From assembly GCF_049243985.1 (NCBI RefSeq), contig NC_135369.1, positions 24,846,765 through 24,910,764 on the forward strand: a DNA stretch of 64,000 bases. Reading direction: 5' to 3'. Below, one piece after another: positions 55,000 through 64,000 of this stretch; position 1 is the stretch's first letter; the number at the start of each line of letters is the position of its first letter. The position numbers and the translations under genes are program-made. The notes below the pieces were generated by a model. That model saw only the letters and a list, made by a program, of their open reading frames with translations, was not told the DNA's origin and did no database searches. Source of the stretch: Paroedura picta. Taxonomy: Eukaryota; Chordata; Lepidosauria; Squamata; Gekkonidae.

Positions 55000-56395
55000 C
55001 TTTAAACCCCACTACCCCCACCCCTTGGCCTACTCTACAGGGATGTTGTAACCAGAAATGTGATAGAACTACTGTGGTCCTTTGCATGCCCATGCCTTGG
55101 GCTAGCTCTGTATATTTACCACCTTTGTGACTCTCTGGGTGCATGTAAGAATACTTCATGTGCACCTGAAGAACATACAGATCCATGAAAGCTTATACCC
55201 ACAACGGATGTGTTCCTCTTCAGGATGCCACAAAACTCATGGCTGCTTCAAGAATTTATGGCACTGAGGGAATCTATCTAAATACACCATACATTTGTAT
55301 TATTAGGGCTGAAACACTTGATCCTTTCATTTATTTAAAAAATCTTTGCTCAGATTAAAACAGGATCTGAGGAGTCAGGCAGCAAGCAAACTACCTGCTC
55401 CCCAAACCCCTTGACTACAAATATACATGGATCCCCCTTTTCCACTCTCCAGACATTCAGAATTCCTGAAAACGGTAGCTGAAATGCTGTTTTTGAGTGT
55501 AGGTCATCAGAAATCCACACCACAGACGGCAGCGGCTGTGACCTCTCAACACTATCCATAGACAAGCCCCGACATCAGACAGAGATGAAGAATGTGAGGC
55601 ATGACTCTCCACGAAAGGAGAACAAAACGAGCCGCCTTGTCCTGAGTTGGGCCATTGCTCTTACAAGGTAATTGTCACTCTCCAGAGCGTTACCTTCTGC
55701 CTAGTCCTTTTAACTGGAAACGCCTGGGATTGAACTAGGGCTCCTCTGCATGCTAAGCAGATGTGCAGCTAATGAGCCACACATACACACTGTTGTCCTG
55801 TCTTCACTTTGGACCTTAATTGATAAAGACCGTGTGGCTTGGTCAGAAGCAGCACAGCCGGAGATGCAATATAGGGCAGACAATGGGATAAAAGTCCAGA
55901 TATGTCCTTCTGCCTTCTGTAGCTGTGCAAGACCATCAGGAGATGATGGGGTAATTGACCCAAAAGTGAGTGCAAGACAGGAAACCCCACAGAAGATCTT
56001 CAACATAAGCTTCAGCAAAGTTCCAGCCCTCCCCCACAGAACCAGAGAAGCAAGGAGTCCAAACTAGCCATTCCTGGGTTGCAGATAGGAGCCTCCATGG
56101 GACAGAGGTTCTGCTGATATGTAGCTGCATCCCTGACTGGGTGCCATTGCAGCTAGACCCTAAAGACTTGAAGGTACTCCTCTTCCCACCTGTCCCATGC
56201 CACCCTTGCTGTCCACAGCACCCCCAGTGTCTAGAAAAATGACAAGGGCCTCTGGGTCCAATGCCTTCTTGCCCATGGCTGCCTATTAGACCGTTCCCAC
56301 CAGGAGGAGGTGGAGTGCACTAGGTCACAACCAATTTTGGGCAATTCCTACTGCGCGTTATGGCCATTGGCTTAGTTTTGTTCCACTGAAACACT
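55000..56395. other. Gene-less stretch with a short SINE fragment
   Basis: A reverse family B fragment (55690-55780, GGGATTGAACTAGGGC) is the only clear repeat. Confidence 0.35.
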
Positions 56396-56397
56396 CC

Positions 56398-56860
56398 AAG
56401 AATCATAGAGCTGGAAAGGGCCGGCCAGGCCATCTAGTCAACTCAATGCAGGATCAGCCTAAAGCAACAGGATAAGTATCTGTCCAGCTGCTGCTTGAAG
56501 ACTGCCAGTGAGGGGGAGCTCACCAACTCCTTAAGTCAATTCCACTGCTGAACTACTCTGAAAAATTTGTCTTCTGATATCTGGCCAATATCGTTCTACA
56601 CATAGTTTAAAGCCACTACTGTGGGTCCTATACTCTGCGGCTTCCTGGCCTCCTCTAAGTGACAACCTTTCAGATACTTAAAGAGAGCCATCATGTCCCC
56701 TCTCGGCCTCCTCTTCTCCAGGCGGAACATTCCCAAGTCCCTCAACCCTTCCTCAGAGGGCTTGGTCCCCAGGTCCCAGATCATTCTCTCCATTCTGCTC
56801 TGAACCCTTTCAATTTTGTCCATGTCCTTTTCCTGTTTCTTATCATCATTCATATTTTGC
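56398..56860 (-). mobile_element. CR1 LINE 3' end, reverse
   Basis: AGAATCATAGAGCTGGAAAG at the tail, then GGGGAGCTCACCAACTCC. It runs into the coding end, whose minus translation includes KRRPRGDMMALFKYLKGCH, a familiar CR1 C-terminus. Confidence 0.85.
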
Positions 56861-56932
56861 TTGTAAGCTGGATCCAGAACATCCTTGGGAAGAAACTGAG
56901 CAGCAATGAGACACCCAAGAGATTCACAAGAT

Positions 56933-56938
56933 TTTACT
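56933..56938 (-). terminator. Possible MRPL11 polyadenylation signal (AGTAAA variant)
   Basis: AGTAAA on the minus strand lies about 210 bp after the stop codon. No AATAAA occurs in between. It would give a short 3' UTR ending before the CR1 at 56860. Confidence 0.3.
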
Positions 56939-57148
56939 GAGTGGGACAGTTAATCAGCACATCAAGCCTTCGAGAATGGCACAGGCCCTACCAAGAGTTT
57001 GGCCTCCCCCCCACCCCCATCACATCCGTGAAAAATCACTTCTCAGGCCATCCAGCAGCTAGGGAATGGGAACGAACTGCGGCTTGGGCAACACCAGTCC
57101 CATCGAGTTGTCCAGGGCTTTGGCTCTCCAAAGAGCAAGCGTAGGGGC

Positions 57149-60100
57149 TCATTTCTTCTTCTCTACAGCGGCTAGTTCGGCCTCAAGTGCTGCAGCCTCT
57201 GCCGCCAACCTCTCTTCACGCTCCTTCAAGAAGGCAGCATATTCCTCTGCGTTGAGACTGGGAGGGGGGGGGAGAAGAGGACAGACTGTTGTAGCTGCTT
57301 CCACCATACCAAGCCCACCTTCTCTTTCAGGCTGACCCCGCTAAGGTTCTGCTGCTTGGCTTCCTCCCAGAATTCCCTCTGCGGGTTTACTCTGGCAGCA
57401 GTTGCAGGGGCCTCTCTGCTTTGGCTTTCCTAATAACAGCATAGAAAGCGGGCCCTTTTGAAACATGTTGCTCGTCACCTCTGTCTCTCTCTGAGAAGTC
57501 AAAGAAAGACAGGCGGCTTGTCTTCGAGCTAGCCGAGCCCTCCCTGCCCCAGCTCTGTAGCCCAGACGTCCTTGAAATACTCACTCTCTCACCACCTTGA
57601 TGCCCAGCGATCGGGCACTTCCCATCAGTGCCCTGATGGTCTTCTCAAGCGTCATGTCGTGCAATACGAAACAGGGGTCCTGGGACTTCACCAGGGCAAT
57701 TTCATAGAGGTGCTTCAGAGTTACCATCCCAGCTATTTCGTGCCCTGCGGAGAACGGATTATGCTAAACCAAGCTGGCAGCCTAGCAGTGGAATCTCTTC
57801 CCTGAGGCAAATCTGCCTCGCCCCTGACCGTCCCGTCAAATTTTTAATCCAGATGCGGAAAATGTTTGGCCGCCAACCTCACCCAATAGGAAAGAACCAG
57901 TTTCCGGAATGCTTCTAACTCTGAGGTGCTTTTATTCTTAATTGCAAGATCTTCTAATCAAGCCCAAACACATTTGATGTATGCTTAAGAAGGGGGAGAG
58001 ATTTTTAAATCAAATTTGTATCATTTATTTTATTCATTTATACTCCTCCTTGCTGCACAGTGGGGACCTGAAGCTGTTTGCATCATTCCCCTCTCCTCCC
58101 TTCTATCCTCACAACAGCCCTGTGCGGGAGATTAGGCTCAAGAGTGTGTGACTGGCCCAAAGTCACCCGGTAAACTTCCATGGCATGAGTAGGGGGTTTG
58201 AACCCAGGTATTCTCAGATATTCCAATACTCTTAACCATTAAAAAGGTAAAGGTATCCCCTGTGCAAGCACCGAGTCATGTCTGACCCTTGGGGTGACGC
58301 CCTCTAGCATTTTCTTGGCAGACTCTATACGGGGTGGTTTGCCAGTGCCTTCCCCAGTCATTACCGTTTACCCGCCAGCAAGCTGGGTACTCATTTTTAC
58401 CGACCTCGGAAGGATGGAAGGCTGAGTCAACCTTGAGCCGGCTGCTGGGATTGAACTCCCAGCCTCATGGGCAAAGCTGTCAGACGGCTGCCTTACCACT
58501 CTGCGCCACAAGAGGCTCTTCTCTTAACCATTACATCACATTAAATGATCCCAAAGGCCTCTCTAAAAAGTTCTGACTTACAAGCGTCTATGAAACTGTA
58601 ACAAGGACAAAAGTTGTCTTAATTCCTCCAGGAGACTGTCCCCCTAAGGCTACAGCAACTGGGGAACAGGGGCAGAGCGAACATTTGCAAGGGTTGGAAC
58701 AACCAATGAATGCCCCAGCAGTACTTGGATGGGAGACCACCAAGGAAGTCCAGAGCTGCCATGCAGACCCAGGCAATGAATGGCAAGCCCCCTCTGCTCA
58801 TCTCCTGTGGACTCCAAATGGAGTCAGCACAAGAATATTCTGATCTCGAGACCTTCATAGTGCAGTTTTTGTCTCCACTCTAACAAGGGGCCTAATAGTA
58901 AAGGCCTCCTTTGCCACAGTGACTTGTGCCACAACGAAGGGCTGAGAAAACACTCTCAGTTCCTCCAAATGAAATATGTTGCTACCCAGGCAACCTAGCA
59001 GCTGGGATTCTTCCAGCCCCTCTGCCTATACTGTGCCCCCCACCTCTGAGCATCTCTCTCACCAGGGTTCGTTGCTCCCTTTTCTATCCCGGCTGCTGAC
59101 ATCAGGAAGTAGCTGGCTGTGGGCTTGTTAATCTGGAGCTCATATGTTCTGTTGGCCTGCAAAAGAAAAAAAAATATCCAGGGAAGAGAAGGAAAACTAA
59201 CGTCACTGGCAAAGGTACAAGAACAGTCTGTAGGCTTCACAGGCACCCGTGTGTGTTGGAGTGACAGAGAAGCACTTCTTTCCCCCAGAGAAGAACATAT
59301 CATCTTTCATCCCAAATGGCAGCAAACACTGAAAATAGATTAGGTCCTGTAATAAATTACTATCCCCAATTCACTGTGGTGGGGAAATTGCTGATTGCCA
59401 CTGTGGGATGGCAGGTGAATTTCCTCCAGTTCAGGCTAGATTTGGGAGATTTTTGGTAGAGGGATCACTTAGGCATGAAATTGAGGTCCCTGTGGGTGGG
59501 CAGGTAGTTGTGAGTTCCTGCACTGTGCAGGCGGTTGGACTAGATTGACCCTGGAGGTCCCTTCCAACTCTATGATTCCTAAGCATTCTTTGAAGGAGCT
59601 CATGAAAAAGCTTCTTATGCCAAGCCGGGTACAGTCAGAGTACACATTCATATATAAAGCAAAAGCAATTGTTTCGTATCGTCAGACCTGAGCAAGGGCC
59701 CTCAATGGCAACTTTACAAGTTAGTTTTAGGCCAAGGCCTTTCCTAAGGATGCTTTTTCAAGGCTGAACCTGAGGTCTTGGAAAGTCACAGCTCCCCTTT
59801 TAAACTTTTCAGACACGTACACGCAAAGGGAAAGGGGGCTTGAACATCCTGTGACCTCAGCTGTTTTTGAAATCACGGAATGAGTACGGCCAACCTCATC
59901 AATCTGCCTGTATCTATGACATCCCCCGTGCCATCTCCTCAACCTTCTCATAGCAGTCACCATTGCCCTGGAGGATGTTCGCAGGTGATGTCTGGCCTAG
60001 GGGGCTGCAGGGTTATGGGGGGAGGGACCAGATCTTACTGCCCCAGCCTCAACCAAACACCTGGTGAAAGAGTTCTGTCTTATAGGCCCTGTGGAACCCA

Positions 60101-60775
60101 GGTACCTCCATCAGGGCCCTCAGCTCTTCTGGGAGCTCATTCCACCAGGTCAGGACAAGGACCGAAAAGGCCCTGTTATCAAATGTGTGTAATATTGTCA
60201 TAGGATAAATAATAACCTGGCAGGATTACTGAGAGTACCAATTTGAGATCAACACCTTGGGATGTCCCATGGACCAGGTGTGTGGTGGAGCTGAGCTCAG
60301 CAGAAAAGCACACGGATAGTGTGCATAAAGCCCTTGATTCAGTCCTAGTTGAAAGGATCTGGGGTAGAAGGCTGGGAAAGATCAAGCCTACCACTCAGTT
60401 CATCCAATGGTCTGGCTTAGGATATGCAATGTCCTTAAAGCTGAGCAAGGTGATTCTTTCAAGCCAGCCTGCAGACCTAGAGCTTCAATCAGACCTACAG
60501 CAGGACTCTGAATCCCTTGAAATCAGGTGTGTGTACGAAAATGTGTGTAAGAAAGTGTGTAAGAAAATATTTGATTCCTAGGGTACACCGACTTCTTAAA
60601 ACCTTGGATTGCTGATCCGTAGGGTTTTCTCAGCCTGGCACATTGTATCTATTCTCCGGCAAATGACATCTGTTCTCACCTGCAAAGTGATGCGTGTGGG
60701 CAGTGGAATCCCTTCTTTGATGTCCTTCGTTCGCTCGTTGAAATCTTTGCAAAACTGGGCAATGGGGATGCCTCT
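57149..60775 (-). CDS. MRPL11: Mitochondrial ribosomal protein L11 (uL11m), exons 2-5, 5' end missing
   Basis: MRPL11 is the mitochondrial counterpart of bacterial L11, part of the GTPase-associated stalk base of the large mitoribosomal subunit. Coding exons (minus): 60775-60680, 59156-59063, 57744-57585 and 57257-57149, all GT-AG with matching phases. They encode 152 residues: [59 protein letters not shown], then [20 protein letters not shown] and a charged Ala/Glu-rich tail ending VEKKK. This equals about residue 41 to the end of the 192-residue human protein. The missing exon should hold the start and the PGPPLGP loop typical of L11. I searched to 64000 by eye without finding it. Introns are about 0.3, 1.3 and 1.5 kb and hold SINE, CR1 and L2-like repeats. 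The gene looks functional. Confidence 0.95.
58020..58238 (-). mobile_element. Diverged tRNA-derived SINE in MRPL11 intron
   Basis: TTTATACTCCTCCTTGCTGC, CCTCACAACAGCCCTGTGC and AAAGTCACCCGGTAAACTTCC read as a reverse SINE of an older family. Confidence 0.55.
58243..58518 (-). mobile_element. tRNA-derived SINE, family C, reverse copy
   Basis: GGTAAAGGTATCCCCTGTGC at the tail, GACCTCGGAAGGATGG in the middle, and CTGCGCCACAAGAGGCTC at the head. It is a complete copy in the intron between the exons at 57744 and 59063. Confidence 0.9.
58660..58835 (+). mobile_element. 5S rRNA-derived SINE
   Basis: AGTACTTGGATGGGAGACCA is nearly identical to the 5S rRNA C-box region. It is followed by GGAAGTCCAGAGCTGCCATG and GGCAATGAATGGCAAGCC. 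Only the 3' part of the 5S head remains, so it is a SINE and not a 5S gene. Confidence 0.7.
59340..59582 (+). mobile_element. CR1 LINE 3' end
   Basis: GGGATGGCAGGTGAATTTCC, GTGGGTGGGCAGGTAGTTG and GGAGGTCCCTTCCAACTC end in ATGATTCCTAAG. It lies in the MRPL11 intron. Confidence 0.85.
60000..60180 (-). mobile_element. L2-like LINE 3' fragment, reverse
   Basis: CCTCAACCAAACACCTGGTG, GAGCTCATTCCACCAGGTC and GGACCGAAAAGGCCCTG match the nested LINE at 51576-52177. Confidence 0.65.
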
Positions 60776-60849
60776 CTGGAGGGAGAGAAGAGGATTGGAA
60801 GGCATCAGGCCCTTTCTCACATACATACTTTTTTATTGGTTTTCTTGTC

Positions 60850-61215
60850 TTTCTCAAGACAGAACCTAAACAGTTCCACAGGGCCTGCAAAAGGGAGCTC
60901 CTCCGCCAGGCATTTGGTTGAGGTCGACCTGTCCATCGCTTCCAATTGGCCCCCAAGCCCTCCCCTCTACGACCAGCACTAATCAGTTGCCTACAGGGTC
61001 CAGTAGGAGTTGAGCTGAGGCTCTCACAATTTCTGTTTTATGGTGTTATTGTTATGATCTTGTTAAGTTATTATTGTTATAGTATTACTGCTGTTACTGT
61101 TACCTGTTACCATGTGTTAATTGTATCCTTCCCTGTTTTCTGTAAACCGCCCTGAGCCCTTGGGGAGGGTGGTATATAAATATAATATAATGTAATGTAA
61201 TATAATATAATATAA
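60850..61215 (+). mobile_element. L2-like LINE 3' end with (ATAAT)n tail
   Basis: GGGCCTGCAAAAGGGAGCTC near the start, then AAACCGCCCTGAGCCCTTGG, GGAGGGTGGTATATAAATAT and ATAAT repeats to 61215. The orientation is forward, just upstream of the first visible MRPL11 exon. Confidence 0.65.
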
Positions 61216-62140
61216 AAGTGCAGAAGGGCACAGAGATCCTCCTCCAGCAGGAAACATCACCCTCTGATCCTTCACTCTCAGGCACACATCTGCCAGAGAG
61301 TCTCTGTTGAGGCTAAAGTAGTCACTGCCCTATCCTTCACCAGCCTATCCAAGCTGCAGAGCCAGAACAGTTAAATGGAATGGCGTGGGGAGGAAATAAT
61401 TTCATTCCAAGATTGCCCCCTTCACATAAAAAGGTCAAAAGTTAACTTCTCGTTTCCCCTGCATACAGTCATGTCCAGGTAATCAGATCCTACTGAGACA
61501 TAAGAATTGTTATTTCCCCTTCCATCCTGCCAATGTAAAATTCATAGATCATCCTCAAGGATCTAATTCCCATGTGCCCCTCAAGCACACACACATGTGC
61601 ACACACACATTTTGCACACAAAGATGTAAACAGAACTAAAGAGAGGAGGAAATAAGCTGGCTGTTTTCTCCAAAAAATAACAATGGCTCCACATGGTATA
61701 AAACAGTTTTCCATTTCTGGGCAGCTTGTAAAATGGGGAGAAGCTGATTCCCCCCCCCCCATGCCAAGACTCAAATAAAACAGACTCTGAACATGTACAG
61801 AGCTGCTCCTCATGCCAATTTATCTTGTTCCCGGTCATCATTCCACAATTTCCTGCAGCCATCCATTCATCCTTTTGGTCTCCACTGCATGTGTCAATCA
61901 CAACTGATTGCCCACATTTTAGGTCTAAGAAATTGTTGAGAACATTTAAGCAGGGGAGAGATATCTAATTTCTGATCATGGAAAAATGTAAGGAGGAGAT
62001 GACAAACTGCTATGTTTGAAGAGCCACAGTGCCTTGGAGTATAAAAAGTGATATGAAATACTTTTTTTGATGCAATCACATAGAGAAACAAGTCCTGGCC
62101 TGTTTTTGAATGGCTATGTTTTAATGGCAGTGACCTGTCT
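61216..62140. other. Gene-less stretch
   Basis: No repeat or exon that I recognise. It should be part of MRPL11 intron 1 or its upstream flank. Confidence 0.35.
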
Positions 62141-62149
62141 AATGGTTTT

Positions 62150-62800
62150 GTCTTATTAGTCATAAACTGCCCCACACAGGTCACTGGAGAAGCAGCCGAT
62201 GCATTTCCTAGATAAACTGGAGGGCTCAAGAACAGGAAACAGCAGATCGGAACCGGTGGAAAGTCTGCACAACAGAGGGAAGTAAGCAGTGGGCCCCCCA
62301 GGGATCTACCGAGAGTTGTGCCACTGAACTTGTTTGTTAATGATTTGGATTCCTGGGGTGAGCAACCAGGTGACCAACTTTGCAAACTAACTGAGGGGAA
62401 GATACAAGTGGAATGCAAAAAACACAAGAAGGATCTCTGGGAAAGTGGAGCAACAGAATGGCAAATGAGGTTTAATGTAAAAAAAATTTGTAAAAAGCTA
62501 TTTCTGTTGGGGCAGAGGATCCTGTTCACCTGTGCCCTGATGAGGGACTGAATTGGCAGGGACTGACCTGGGCAAAGATCAGGGGCCATAGCTCAATTAC
62601 AGCATCAACTCAATACTCTTGCAGTGATGAAAAAGGCACCATCCATGTCAGGAATGATAAAAAATGCAATTAAAAATAAAATGATGACCACAGTGCAGCT
62701 GCAGGTTTATGGGCATCATGGTCATTGGAATGCAACGCAATTCTGGTCCCCCCCCCATCTCAAAAAGGATACTGTAGTCTGCTCACCCATAACCTCCCCC
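62150..62800 (+). mobile_element. L3/CR1-like LINE reverse transcriptase to 3' end, degraded
   Basis: A broken frame gives LNLFVNDLDS-like sequence near 62320-62350 (FINDLD of the RT). ATGGCAAATGAGGTTTAATG follows, then ATGTCAGGAATGATAAAAAA and CAATTCTGGTCCCC...CTCAAAAAGGATACTGTAG. The order fits an L3-type LINE. The antisense open frame of 231 codons here is a by-product. Confidence 0.6.
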
Positions 62801-62809
62801 TGCACCACC

Positions 62810-64000
62810 ACCCATCAGCTGGGCTGACTTGTCTCTGCTGGGCTAGCAAAGCTACCAGAATACAACTGTGCTTTTTCCTAGTTGCCAGTAGCCTTTCCCT
62901 GTTAGTTAAATAGCCAGTTCATCCTTGCCTCATCCTAGAAACACGAAGAAGTCACGGAGCAGGCTCAATCCCATGCATATCCCTCACTACTGCCAGAAGC
63001 AGCCTCTGCATGCATGTGGGGTTGGGGTTAAAGGACTTTCTGGCTCTCCTGACCCCCTGCATCTCTCTTTACAGTCTCACTCACAGAGGTGGCACCTGGT
63101 GGCATAAGCAGGAAGAAGGCAAAAGGCCAGCCAAAGAAGATTACCAGATGAAATCTGACCACAGGACAGGGTGAGAAAAGCAAAGTGAATAAGAGAAGGT
63201 AAGAACAAGTTAAAGGTAAAGGTATCCCCTGTGCAAGCACCGAGTCATGTCTGACCCTTGGGGTGACGCCCTCCAGCGTTTTCATTACCCAAGCTTAAAG
63301 TTTGTTATAATTGGAGATGGGGGGTGGGGGCAAAAATTAAGGGTATCATGGAAGAGTTGGGTTTTGAGGCGGGATCTAATGGACTTCTCTCATTGCGTGT
63401 TTTTTTCCTGTCCCATCCAGACTCCTGAGTCCAGAACCACAGGATTTTCAGTGACCAAACACAACAGAGAATCCCTTCTACCACCACAAGGCAGATTATC
63501 TCTGCATTCTGATGAAGACACCCTTCCATCAGGGAGCTGGCAGAAAAGCAAGGCCAACCCCAGTTCAGAACAAGGGGGCAATTGCTGCAGGCCGGTCCAA
63601 GCCGCCAAGCAGGAAGGGTAAGGCAAGTCATCACTTTTCTTCCTTTGTTCTTATTCAGAACAACTGGTCTCTGAGGGGGGAAATGCCCTAGCCCCTTAGC
63701 TGCTGGAGACATGGTGGTCTGAAGCTGAGACCTGCACCTAATACGATTCCAAGGACTGCTTGTAGTCAGACCTATTCAGGGCACAGAAGAGAACAGGGAG
63801 ATACAAGCCCACTGCAAGAACTCTGGGTCAGCCAACCCAGTTATAAATACTAGCAGCAATCCGGCTGTCTGACTAGGCCTGCCCAGCGGAGCAGTACATC
63901 CCGACTGTTGGACTCAAGGCCTCAGGATGTCTGCAGTGATCCCAGGCTAGAGAACGCCTAATCCAGTTCTCCAAGCTGTAAACCAGTAAATCTCCAGTGA
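62810..64000. other. Window end, no gene seen
   Basis: Apart from a truncated family C SINE (63211-63285, reverse) the sequence is unassigned. MRPL11 exon 1 was looked for and not found. Confidence 0.35.

Noticed and set aside
58700-58740. 5S rRNA-like stretch
   Set aside because: Only the last part of a 5S head is present, joined to a SINE body.
61894-62589. 231-codon open frame on the minus strand
   Set aside because: It runs antisense through a degraded L3-like LINE, has no domain, and matches no protein that I know.
60776-64000. Search for MRPL11 exon 1
   Set aside because: No reverse-strand sequence encoding the expected PGPPLGP region was found. The exon is probably outside the window.

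Overview
The window looks like nuclear DNA from a squamate reptile, most likely a lizard. It holds two intron-bearing vertebrate genes in a sea of interspersed repeats: CR1 and L3-like LINEs with ATTCTATG-type 3' tails, L2-like LINE ends, several tRNA-derived SINE families, a 5S-derived SINE, hAT elements (some SPIN-like), and foldback MITEs. The assignment to squamates rests on this repeat mix and on family recall, not on a search. I saw no CRISPR array, rRNA gene, genuine tRNA gene or retroviral element.

Gene 1 is NPAS4, the activity-induced neuronal bHLH-PAS transcription factor. It lies on the minus strand with eight coding exons between 31250 (ATG) and 26185 (stop). All splice junctions can be read and the predicted protein is about 757 residues. 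A TATA box lies upstream of the ATG, with two CRE-like motifs further upstream. Intron 1 carries a short array of REST (RE1/NRSE) sites, which fits a gene that must stay silent outside neurons.

Gene 2 is MRPL11, mitochondrial ribosomal protein L11. It is also on the minus strand, with four coding exons from 60775 to 57149 covering about residues 41 to the end. The first coding exon is not found here and probably lies beyond 64000. The two genes are head to tail, about 26 kb apart. From memory, they converge in mammals.

Layout: 1-23 kb is repeat-dominated, with a PIF/Harbinger-like MITE, nested LINE/SINE insertions, a CpG-rich island holding a near-perfect 122-bp palindrome (13886-14007), a strong CTCF-like motif (18960-18973) and a truncated CR1 with readable reverse transcriptase. 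24-31.5 kb holds NPAS4, its 3' flank and its promoter. 31.5-57 kb lies between the genes and contains three repeat-poor patches that could be NPAS4 enhancers (near 33.95, 38.98 and 50.7 kb). The last patch joins a CRE, a CArG box, a palindromic RFX X-box and a TATA motif in front of a possible signal-peptide exon. 57-61 kb holds MRPL11, and 61-64 kb is repeats and unassigned sequence.
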